From contig JBHGNT010000011.1 in assembly GCA_043228905.1 (NCBI GenBank), positions 4,712,001 through 4,776,000 on the forward strand: a stretch of DNA of 64,000 bases, written 5' to 3'. Source of the stretch: Azolla caroliniana. Lineage: Eukaryota > Polypodiophyta. Every line of letters begins with the position of its first letter. Position 1 is the first letter of the stretch. The notes under the pieces are model-generated. The model was not told the DNA's origin. It saw nothing but the letters and a program-made list of their open reading frames with translations, and ran no database searches. Positions 52,762 to 61,314 of this stretch are shown piece by piece. Made by a program: the position numbers and the translations under genes.

Positions 52762-53715
52762 ATGGATAGGGGCATGGCGAGCTCGCTTCCAACAGAGAAG
52801 CTCGACAGAACCAACTACGCGTCTTGGTCTTACAAGATGCACCAGTACCTGCTCGGGCACGACTACTGGAGTTATGTCGAAGGAGCTAATGACGCGGCAC
52901 CCGAATCGACACACAAAGACTTCCCGTCGTGGGAGCAATCGGCGAGCAGGGTATTGTACTGCTTCGCGTCGTGTGTGGGCGAACAGCTATTGAGCTATGT
53001 TCGGGATGCAAAGACGCCGAAGGGTGCGTGGGAAAATCTGAAGAAGATTTTCGCCGCGAGCACCACAGCCAGGAAGCTTCAGCTCCGACAAGAGTTGAGC
53101 AACCTACGACAACGCGACTTGTCGGTGGCGGACTATACCTCGAAGATCAAGGATATTTGTGACTCGCTCACCTCCATAGAGGTGAACATCGAGGAGAGCG
53201 AGATAGTCCAGATCTGTCTCGGAGGTTTGGCGTCGAAGTTCGGAGCGTTCCGAACGGCTGTGTGTACCCGGGAGAATACACCATCCTTTTTCGACTTACA
53301 GTCGATGCTCCTGGTAGAGGAGAACCACGCGCGTGCGTCTACAAGCACGCACACAGACAATAGAATGTTGTACACCGAGGGAGATAGGCCCCATGGACGT
53401 GGAGGACGAGGCGAGTCGGCGCGCAATGGAGGCGGCCGACGAGATCAAGGAAGAAGGCACCGAAGTGATGCCGACAGCAACTCCGGACCCTCCGGAAACA
53501 GGGGGAGTCGAAGCGATGAGTACCGGCAAGGGAAGGCCATCGCGGAGTGTTGGTACTGTGGCAAGAAAGGCCACAGGGAAAGTGAGTGCTGGAAGAAGCG
53601 CGCCGATTCGGAGAGAACCAGTTCCAGAAACGGCCCCGAACATACTGACAAGGGAAATCGACAGTGATCGCACTACGCCGAGAACTCCGGGAGAGCCAGA
53701 GAAGGGTCTGTCTTC
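52762..53715 (+). pseudogene. Copia D gag
   Basis: From the ATG at 52762: MASSLPTEKLDRTNYASWSY, MHQYLLGHDYWSYVEGAND, ASTTARKLQLRQELSNLRQR, VADYTSKIKDICDSLTSIEV, NTPSFFDLQSMLLVEENH, a Gly/Arg-rich stretch (PHGRGGRGESARNGGGRRD) and the knuckle CWYCGKKGHRESEC (about 53550-53590). Open for 301 codons to a TGA at 53665-53667, after which the same frame leads into the protease. One of the best-preserved copia genes here. Confidence 0.9.
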
Positions 53716-54291
53716 GTGACGAGACACGAAGTAAACTCAATGAAGCAGACCACCCCGAGATCGGATGAGGTGTGGTACGTAGACTCCGGTGCGTCAAACC
53801 ACATGACGAGCCATAAGGAGTGGTTCTCGTACCTTGAACAACCGATACAACCTGGAGTAGTCGCAACTGGAGACGACACTCCGCATCCGATGGCGAATGT
53901 CGGAGAAGTTCCCCTTAGCCATGTCGGGCAGAAAGGGAAACTCATGAACGTGCTGCATGTCCCGACAATCATGAAAAACTTGGTCTCGGTCGGATAGATC
54001 GTCGACCAAGGGATGGAGGTTCGGTTTACACACCTCGGGTGCTTCATTGAGGAAGAAGGCCGTGTGATTGCGCAAGGGGGCAGGGACGGGAGGATGTTCA
54101 TCCTCGATTCCACTGACGGCGGCACCGCAATGTTCGCGAAGGGACAAAAAGCCAAGTCGGACATCGACTTGTGGCACAAGTGGATAGGCCACGTCAACTA
54201 CCAGCGGCTTCAAGATCTGCAATCGAAACAGGTAGTGTTTGGATTGCCCAAATTTAGTGGCCGAAAGGCACAAATTTGTGAAGCCTGCTAG
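53716..54291 (+). pseudogene. Copia D protease and pre-integrase domain
   Basis: Protease VWYVDSGASNHMTSHKEW (D-S-G-A intact, about 53770), MNVLHVPTIMKNLVSVG, then a TAG at about 53995. The pre-integrase part in the same frame: MEVRFTHLGCFIEEEGRVIA, DLWHKWIGHVNYQRLQDLQS and ICEAC, with a TAG at 54289-54291 at the C-x2-C finger. Confidence 0.88.
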
Positions 54292-54529
54292 CTCGGGAAG
54301 TAACATCGGCTTCCCTTCCCCAACGAGCGAAACCAGAGCCGGAACAAGCTCGACCTTATACACTCCGATGTATGGGGGCCGGCACAAAACGTTAGTCTTG
54401 GCGGGAGCCGATATTTCGTCTCCTTCATCGACGACCACATGCGGCACACGTGGATCTACCTCATTGAGAGGAAGAGCGAAGTCTTCGACTGTTTCCGGTA
54501 CCTCAAAGGGTTCGTGGAAACCGAAACGG
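54292..54529 (+). pseudogene. Copia D integrase, first part
   Basis: RNKLDLIHSDVWGPAQNVSL and YFVSFIDDHMRHTWIYLIER (first catalytic D). A TAA occurs at 54301. The solo LTR interrupts after FVETET. Continues at 55257. Confidence 0.85.
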
Positions 54530-55252
54530 TGTCGTAGTGTATTTCATACACTACGTGAAAAAGTAAAAATAATATAACCGATTTAATTACATATAAATAA
54601 ATAAAATAATATATCAAGATATTTATCACGTGCATAGGGCAGGATTCGAACCATGTACCTCCACGTAGCCAAACCTCAACTTTACCATTATGCTACCTTA
54701 TCTTTAGTGTTCTATAAATAGATTTAATAACTATAACTGCTTTATTTGCGCCTACCTTTATTAAAAGGTAAATCATGTATTTTTAGAGTGCGTCAATATT
54801 TTATAGAAAAACGCAAGCAACTAAAAAGTGACTCATGCACATCTAGCGTGCATGAGCACTATATTTAGCAAATAAAAGCAAGGATTAGAAAAGCATCACA
54901 TGCACATTTAGTGTGCATGAACATATTAGAAAAAAAGCATGTAGCTATGCTTAGTCTCTCCCATCACTATATAAGGATGGGGAGCACATTGTAGTTTTTG
55001 TTGATTATTTTTCTATAATGATCAATCAATCTAAAATATTCGTGGGATTCACGAATTTGCTAAAATAATTCTCTCTTACTACCTAAATATTGACTAAATA
55101 TACTAAACTCGTGGGATTCACGAGATTCTTATCTTATAACTCTTTATACCTATTCTTTACTAGCCTTATTTGTATTTTTCTTTCTCCTAGTCCAAAACCC
55201 CGGTGGTTCCCACCCGACTCACGCAAACGATCCGGAGCCGAAAGGCACGACA
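54530..55252 (+). repeat. Solo LTR of gypsy A family in copia D integrase
   Basis: TGTCGTAGTGTATTTC ... GGCACGACA, 723 bp, flanked by ACGG (54526-54529, 55253-55256). The 5' end forms the hairpin GTAGTGTAT-TTC-ATACACTAC. It lacks the minisatellite of the LTR at 8382. Confidence 0.9.
54642..54695 (-). other. Antisense tRNA-like module in solo LTR
   Basis: Minus strand: A box TAGCATAATGG (54695-54685) and B box GGTTCGAATCC (54652-54642). Both are perfect to consensus and 43 bases apart. Confidence 0.65.
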
Positions 55253-55436
55253 ACGGGACGAAAGATCAAGTGCCTGCGGTCGGATGGCAGGAAAGAGTAC
55301 TTTTCTGGTCAATTCAACGGTTATCTACAACAAATGGGAATTCGGCACGAATTCAGTTGTAGATACATGCCGGAGCAGAACGGCATGGCCGAGAGGAAGA
55401 ATCAGTCAGTTGTGGAAGCGGCACGGGCAATGCTGG
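55253..55436 (+). pseudogene. Copia D integrase, middle part
   Basis: Reads KIKCLRSDGRKEYFSGQFNG (second D), GIRHEFSCRYMPEQNGMAER and NQSVVEAARAML (catalytic E in PEQNGMAE). Gypsy 2 interrupts it after GCTGG. Continues at 60693. Confidence 0.9.
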
Positions 55437-55892
55437 TGTTATTCGGCTAATTACTAACTACTACCGATACAGAAGAGAAAACGTCGCTACTCAACGTTCT
55501 AACAAGGAATTGTGTTTTATGAATGGAAATATACTATAATAATCGGTAATTACCGTGATCGTTACTTAGTTATAAATTAGGAAGCTTGCACTTAACAACA
55601 TAGACAATAGAAAGAACACAGAATCCGTACATGATATTCCTAACTTAAACTTATATTACTAAATAAACGACCTTTCTTACAATGCCTTCGGTTCCCTTTT
55701 ATAGGTATACCGAAGGTCTTTTCTCATCAAGAACTATTCCTACTTACTATCAAGAATTACAAAATTATCTAACTAACTTAGTTCTCTTCGTTCACTGCTG
55801 AGTCATTGATCCGAACAGTCGATCCGAACCGACTCCGTTTTCGACGCTTTCCCACTTGTTCGGTAAAACTGACTGTCCGGTTCCGGGTAACA
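55437..55892 (-). repeat. Gypsy 2 3' LTR
   Basis: On the minus strand TGTTACCCGGAACC ... GCCGAATAACA. CCTATAAAAGGGAACC (minus) holds the TATA box. CGTGCCAAG directly precedes the LTR on the minus strand, where a polypurine tract would be expected. Confidence 0.95.
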
Positions 55893-55936
55893 CTTGGCAC
55901 GTCCGTGGGCCAGGACCTTGTCCAGCGAACCCATGC

Positions 55937-57286
55937 CTATTCCTGTAGCTCTTCATCTGAATCGTTCAGAATATCAAAAATCGAAGGCTCTTCTGGCCTT
56001 GGATGTATTCCATCTATATCTTCCTCTTCATCTTCATCTTTATCTGTGTCACAGTCGTCATTCGGAGCAGGTTTTGAATGTTGTGATTCGGTTGGCTGCT
56101 CTGGTTCACTTCTTCCGGGAGCTTGAAGACCAGGAGTCTTGCTGGTTCTTTCAGCTTCAATTTTATCCAACTAGACGGAAGTGCCTATATCATTTTTGTC
56201 GAATTCTTGCATAATACGTTGAATTTCCTCTCTGTAAAATGCCGCAATTTCGTCCATATCTTTCATGATATCCTCTTGGATATTGTCAATATCCTTTTGT
56301 GCTATTTTAAAAAAACCTGCACCTTGGACCTGACGGTTATTTTTGTCGGCACGCAATAACTGTAATTCCGCCGCTTGTGCTGTCCATAACTTCCATCCTT
56401 GCGCAAGGGATTCATCGATCATTGTCTTTGCTAGGTTTCGATGTTTCCCTATGATGCGCTGCACTTTGTCCCTAGTGATGCTTGCGACGAATTGAGCAGC
56501 TTGCAACTCTTTCCGTAAATCCGTAATAGTGGCTCGGTTTTCACTTTCAGCCCTCATTAGTTTGGATTCGACTACATATATGTCCAGCCGCCTTTGTTCC
56601 GATATCTTCCGAATTTCGTTCAGTTGTTGTTCGAATGCCGATTTCTCTTTGCTCCATTCCTCCTGATGTTCCGTAATTCTTCTGTTGACTTCTTGAAGAC
56701 TCCGTTCTTTTTCTGTCAATTGACTTTCCTGTGACACTATATACCTTTCGAATTCCTCAATTTGTTCGGTATATGTATGATTGGCCGTCTTAGCTTCCTC
56801 TAGATTTTTCTGTAATTCGTTTATTAATTGATTTTTTTCTTCGAGAATTTTGTATTGGCCATTCTGAATGGTTTCTATTTGTTTTTCTAATTCTGTAGTT
56901 CGAAATACAGCATTGTTGGCCCTTGTTGTTTCTGCTTGACGTGCTTTCTCAGCGTCCTCCAATTTCTGCTGCCATTCCGACTCCGACACCATAGGCCGTG
57001 CCTGTGTTTCCCATTTGTTTAGACTTTCTTTTAGTTCTTTATTTTCTGTCTGTATGTTACAAAACTGCTGTTTCAGCACCTCCGCCGATGCTGATACACT
57101 TTTGTATCTTTCAGCCATATCACTAGCTGCTTTGCGTGCCGTTTCATATTCTCTATGAATTTCGACCAGTGCTTCATGTAATGGTGGCATTTCAATAGCC
57201 TCCCCTCTATTCTGTGCATTTCTTTTCCGGCCGATTTTCTCTATCTCTGCTTTTTCTTGAGGTTCCAACACTCCTCGTAAGGCCTT
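55937..57286 (-). pseudogene. Gypsy 2 extra ORF, coiled-coil part
   Basis: Same frame as the Gag fusion upstream, separated from it by TGA (57301-57299), three codons and TAG (57289-57287). It is then open for over 370 codons to a TAG at 56173-56171, and goes on for 78 more (acidic: DEDEEEDIDGIHPRPEEP, ILNDSDEEL). The body is an almost continuous coiled coil rich in Glu, Gln, Lys and Arg (AEIEKIGRKRNAQNRGEAIE; INELQKNLEEAKTANHTYTE; TEKERSLQEVNRRITEHQEE). No membrane segment. The gypsy 1 homologue is 31539-29855. Role unknown; a structural or RNA-packaging role is a guess. In-phase ATG codons do not mark an obvious start after the double stop. Confidence 0.75.
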
Positions 57287-57298
57287 CTATATCATTAT

Positions 57299-60172
57299 TC
57301 AGTCATTATGTTCTTGAGCCAGCCGTTCTGATACTTCTGTCAATTTTTTAGCCAACCATTCAACCAGTTCGTATGAAGTTCCGAACTGTAAAATGGCAGC
57401 TAATTCATGTGCTGCTGGTGGAATATCCAAGCACCCATGTGCTTCCTGAATTGCTACTTTTGAGGATTGTCCTTGTTGAGGTTGTGTCGAAACGCTCTCA
57501 TTCCCTGGTTTTATTACTTCTGCTACTACAGGCGTATTCGAATTTTCCTTTGTGCGTTGCCTTTTCGGTGCTGACCCATCACTGTTTTCTGGTTGGAATT
57601 GCCGATTAGCCTTTTGTTTAACCCTTGTCCTTTGTCGCATCTTCTCTGCTTGTTGTCGATTTTCTGTCGGCTGCTGCTTGTTTATCAAATGGTCAAGTGT
57701 TTCTTGTTCGGCTTCTGGTTGCCTGTTTTCGGAATTCTCTGGTCTTGGTGGTTCCGACTGAGGCATATCCGTTCGTATATTATCGGCATGTGCCGATTCT
57801 TCCTCTATCCATTCTTCATGTACTACCTTTCGGTGTCTTCGAGGTGCTTGTACTATCGGTGGTCTTCTCGACTGAACAGGAGTTTCCGATTCTTGAATCG
57901 GAAACAATACCGATAGCCAACGACCAAAAATTTGCTTCATTGGTTTTCCTGTTTTTACCCCTTGTAGTTGCTCTCTCAGAGCTTCCCCCGACAATAGTGG
58001 CCAGTTGAAATCCTCTTTTTCGTATGCGGCTATGATAAACCCAGCCCTTTTTTTCGGCATACAATAAAAACGGGGACTGACAAATCCCACCTCTAGTAAA
58101 AATCTAGCCACTTCATGGAAAAACTCATCCCGACCTCCATCTATAATCACATTTCCGATTTCTTGCCCGTAAAGTATTACCTTAATCGACGGATTCTGTT
58201 CATCCATGATCGAAGGGTTATTACTTGGCTGATTGTAGTGTACTGCTATTTGTTCGGAACCTTTATATGCAATTAATGCTGCTACTTTTTCTGTAAACCT
58301 TGGTACTAACTTAAGTAAGCCCGTAAGTGGCAATGACACTTGGCAATCCGCCAACAATTTCCAAGTTTCTTCCTGTTCGTTATTCCCCAATGACTGTTGT
58401 ACAACGATGTTCTGGTCAATGTTATTGTCTTGTATCATTCGATTCACATTACTTTGATTTGCTTCGTCAACCCATTCTTTTGCCGCCTTCCGAACTTCTT
58501 CCTGAATTTCCCACTCTGATTGTTTGCTTTTGCTACGTGTCGTTACTTGCTGAACTTCCGGTATTACCATATTAACTGCTAGACCCTTTCCTTTAACCGG
58601 ACATTGATTAGCATAATGGCCTAGTTGTCGACAAATATAACAAGTGGGTACAAATGTTCCACCGGTCTCTCCATGTGCAAATTGGCCGTTATTAAATTGC
58701 TGCTCTTCATTACCACTCGGGTTTTGTTGGTATTGACGTGTAGCTTTTGGTTTGTAAAATCTTTTATTTTTATACCGATTCTGCCTAAATTGTTCGGTAT
58801 TATCATTTGGTTGTGCTACATTTTGTGTTATGCCGAACTCCTGATTTGGCGGAAAATTATTCTGTTGAAACATTTGATTATTTTGTGGAACGGTTTGAGT
58901 ATTATGTTGAAAGGTCATATTACCCGGTTGAAATGCCGGATTCGGTTGCACATTCGGACAGTTCTGTTGAAACCCTTGAAATGGTGGGTTACCTTGTTGG
59001 AAACTTTGATTATTTTGTTGAAAATATTGATTCGGATTCTGTACGAATGGTGGGTTGGATTGAGCAAATCCTGGTTGAAATGCTTGAGTCACTTGAGTGG
59101 GTTGCATATTTTGTTGTGAAAAGATCTGATTTGGCTGTAGAACCGGATTTTGTTGTACATTTTGCTGATTTTGTGAAAAATTATTATTTTGATAACCATT
59201 GAACGGATTAGTGTTATTTTGGTAACCATTGTCAGTAAAAATTTGTCGTACTGACGCCGTAGTTTTATTAAGCAGATTATATTCACATTGTTCTACTGAA
59301 TGTAATTTTGAATGACATATTGTACAATGTGTTCTTAACGTACATTCAAATGCCGAATGCCCCGTATTTAAACAAGTGGTGCATTGAACTGCTTGTCGAA
59401 ATTGTAACTCCTCTATTGTTGGTAATTTACGGTGTAATGCCGACATGTCCATACTCTGAACATTGACCGGTGGTCGACCCATTTCTATTGCTTTATCAAT
59501 TACTTGTTCGATAGTCTGAGTTCGAAAATCGAACACTTTCAATGTCGTCCTTAATGGTTCTTTTACAGCTTCTAGAAAGACTTCTTTTAATTCATTATCC
59601 GGAATCGGCCTTGAAATCTGAAGCTGTAAGTTCTGAAATCGTATCACAAACTGAGATACTGTTTCATTTTTTTCTTGATATAACGCATAAAATTGCGCAA
59701 TCAAATCCTTCTGCGGAATTTGTTGATGAAATAATTGTAAAAATTTACTAGTTAACACTTCAAAGGATGGAAATCCTTGAAGACCATTCTGCGCAAACCA
59801 ATTGGCAGAATATCCGTCTAATGATAAGACGAACTCAACGATTTTTGACTTATCTTCGGCATCTGCCGACAATCGCTGAGCTGCATGGTTAATCTCCCAT
59901 GTCGTTAAGAAATCCCTAACATGTGCTTCCGCATCTGTTCCTTCCCGGAACTTAGAATAAGTATAAGGCATATCGTCCCAAATGTCGTAAAACGATACCT
60001 CTTCCGTCTGTTTTTCGTCTGAAGGTAATTGATCGGATAAGTCAGGAAGTTTCGACCACTTTGTGCTTGATTCCGGCTGTTCTTGCGCAATGAACGCTTC
60101 CTGCACTGCCTTCGTAACTGACCTTGTACGAGGGCGCTTACAACTGACCAATGTCTTCTCTTCATACGACAT
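57299..60172 (-). CDS. Gypsy 2 Gag fused to partial protease and extra ORF (957 aa)
   Basis: Intact frame from the ATG at 60172. Residues about 75-235: capsid-like (EAHVRDFLTTWEINHAAQRL; FLQLFHQQIPQKDLIAQFYA; VSQFVIRFQNLQLQISRPIP). About 262-305: two CCHC-like motifs (CTTCLNTGHSAFEC, CTICHSKLHSVEQC). About 310-480: strongly Asn/Gln-rich. About 510-525: CCHC knuckle CYICRQLGHYANQC. About 650-690: the protease start IKVILYGQEIGNVIIDGG, which is cut at the active site. There the frame passes straight into RDEFFHEVARFLLEVGFVSP and CMPKKRAGFIIAAYEK, the homologue of the gypsy 1 post-integrase ORF. The C-terminus is charged and Gln-rich. The join removes all of pol without a frame loss. Probably still translatable. 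Confidence 0.85.
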   Translation of the reverse strand: MSYEEKTLVSCKRPRTRSVTKAVQEAFIAQEQPESSTKWSKLPDLSDQLPSDEKQTEEVSFYDIWDDMPYTYSKFREGTDAEAHVRDFLTTWEINHAAQRLSADAEDKSKIVEFVLSLDGYSANWFAQNGLQGFPSFEVLTSKFLQLFHQQIPQKDLIAQFYALYQEKNETVSQFVIRFQNLQLQISRPIPDNELKEVFLEAVKEPLRTTLKVFDFRTQTIEQVIDKAIEMGRPPVNVQSMDMSALHRKLPTIEELQFRQAVQCTTCLNTGHSAFECTLRTHCTICHSKLHSVEQCEYNLLNKTTASVRQIFTDNGYQNNTNPFNGYQNNNFSQNQQNVQQNPVLQPNQIFSQQNMQPTQVTQAFQPGFAQSNPPFVQNPNQYFQQNNQSFQQGNPPFQGFQQNCPNVQPNPAFQPGNMTFQHNTQTVPQNNQMFQQNNFPPNQEFGITQNVAQPNDNTEQFRQNRYKNKRFYKPKATRQYQQNPSGNEEQQFNNGQFAHGETGGTFVPTCYICRQLGHYANQCPVKGKGLAVNMVIPEVQQVTTRSKSKQSEWEIQEEVRKAAKEWVDEANQSNVNRMIQDNNIDQNIVVQQSLGNNEQEETWKLLADCQVSLPLTGLLKLVPRFTEKVAALIAYKGSEQIAVHYNQPSNNPSIMDEQNPSIKVILYGQEIGNVIIDGGRDEFFHEVARFLLEVGFVSPRFYCMPKKRAGFIIAAYEKEDFNWPLLSGEALREQLQGVKTGKPMKQIFGRWLSVLFPIQESETPVQSRRPPIVQAPRRHRKVVHEEWIEEESAHADNIRTDMPQSEPPRPENSENRQPEAEQETLDHLINKQQPTENRQQAEKMRQRTRVKQKANRQFQPENSDGSAPKRQRTKENSNTPVVAEVIKPGNESVSTQPQQGQSSKVAIQEAHGCLDIPPAAHELAAILQFGTSYELVEWLAKKLTEVSERLAQEHND

Positions 60173-60231
60173 CCATTCGATTTGTTCTCTGCTTAATTGG
60201 AGATGTAACCGGGCGTGCCAAATTTCTTCTG

Positions 60232-60687
60232 TGTTATTCGGCTAATTACTAACTACTACCGATACAGAAGAGAAAACGTCACTACTCAACGTTCTAACAA
60301 GGAATTGTGTTTTATGAATGGAAATATACTATAATAATCGGTAATTACCGTGATCGTTACTTAGTTATAAATTAGGAAGCTTGCACTTAACAACATAGAC
60401 AATAGAAAGAACACAGAATCCGTACATGATATTCCTAACTTAAACTTATATTACTAAATAAACGACCTTTCTTACAATGCCTTCGGTTCCCTTTTATAGG
60501 TATACCGAAGGTCTTTTCTCATCAAGAACTATTCCTACTTACTATCAAGAATTACAAAATTATCTAACTAACTTAGTTCTCTTCGTTCACTGCTGAGTCA
60601 TTGATCCGAACAGTCGATCCGAACCGACTCCGTTTTCGACGCTTTCCCACTTGTTCGGTAAAACTGACTGTCCGGTTCCGGGTAACA
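60232..60687 (-). repeat. Gypsy 2 5' LTR
   Basis: Identical to the 3' LTR except for one base. On the minus strand it is followed, after a short purine-rich AGAAGAAAT, by TTTGGCACGCCCGG, a candidate PBS (TGGCACG...). Confidence 0.93.
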
Positions 60688-61300
60688 GCTGGAGGAGAAG
60701 AGCTTGCCCAAGTTCTATTGGGCCGAGGCAGTAAGGACCGCGGTATACATCCAGAAGCGGATCGGAGACAAAGTGTCGGCGCACAAGCAATATTTCGGAA
60801 CAAAGCCGAACCTTCGACACTTGAGGGTGTTCGGTAGCATTGCGTATGTGCATATACCGAAGGAGAAAAGTAGGAAGCTGGACGCAAAGGCCGAGAAATG
60901 CATCTTGGTCGGTTACTCGGATGAGCAGAAGGGTTATAAGTGCTATAACCCTTGCACCAAACAAGCGTGTGTCAACCGCGACGTTGTGGTTGACGAGTCC
61001 GCGTCCTGGTACCAGCCCCCGACTCCGAACCCCGAGTCCAATCCGTGTTCTGACGATGAGGTCAGCGAGGCCGAGATGCCTCCGGATGAGCCTGAAATCG
61101 AGACCCGCGAAGAGAGTCCGATTTCACTCCGGTTAAGTGGACCGATTGGACGACTGAGTCGGTACGATCAGTCCGATGGAGAGTCGGCGAGTAGTGGAGA
61201 CTCGGCCGTGCATTCCCCCCGCAGGAAGCCGAGGAGACGGATAAGAACGAGTCTGACCGACGCAAGTCTGACTCCAAGGGAACTGGTGACGGGTCTTTAA
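60688..61300 (+). pseudogene. Copia D integrase C-terminal part and linker
   Basis: Reads LPKFYWAEAVRTAVYIQKRI, LRHLRVFGSIAYVHIPKEKS, KCILVGYSDEQKGYKCYNPC, VNRDVVVDESASWYQPP, then an acidic Ser/Pro/Glu-rich linker. The frame is lost near 61250-61300, and RT is read in another frame. Confidence 0.9.
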
Positions 61301-61314
61301 AGGTAAAGACCGCA

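Larger units (their letters stand above)
55437..60687 (-). mobile_element. Gypsy 2: young pol-less gypsy derivative, 5.25 kb, minus strand
   Basis: Two 456-bp LTRs differ at one base (G/A, near the 5' part of the plus-strand reading). Target duplication GCTGG (55432-55436, 60688-60692). The interior encodes Gag, the first part of the protease, and the extra coiled-coil ORF. RT, RNase H, integrase and the rest of the protease are deleted. It must rely on a partner for replication. A TATAAAAG box in each LTR on the minus strand confirms orientation. Confidence 0.95.

Noticed and set aside
57373-59202. Plus-strand frames rich in Leu, Phe and Val opposite gypsy 2 Gag
   Set aside because: They are shadows of the Asn/Gln-rich minus-strand frame, which has capsid and CCHC motifs.
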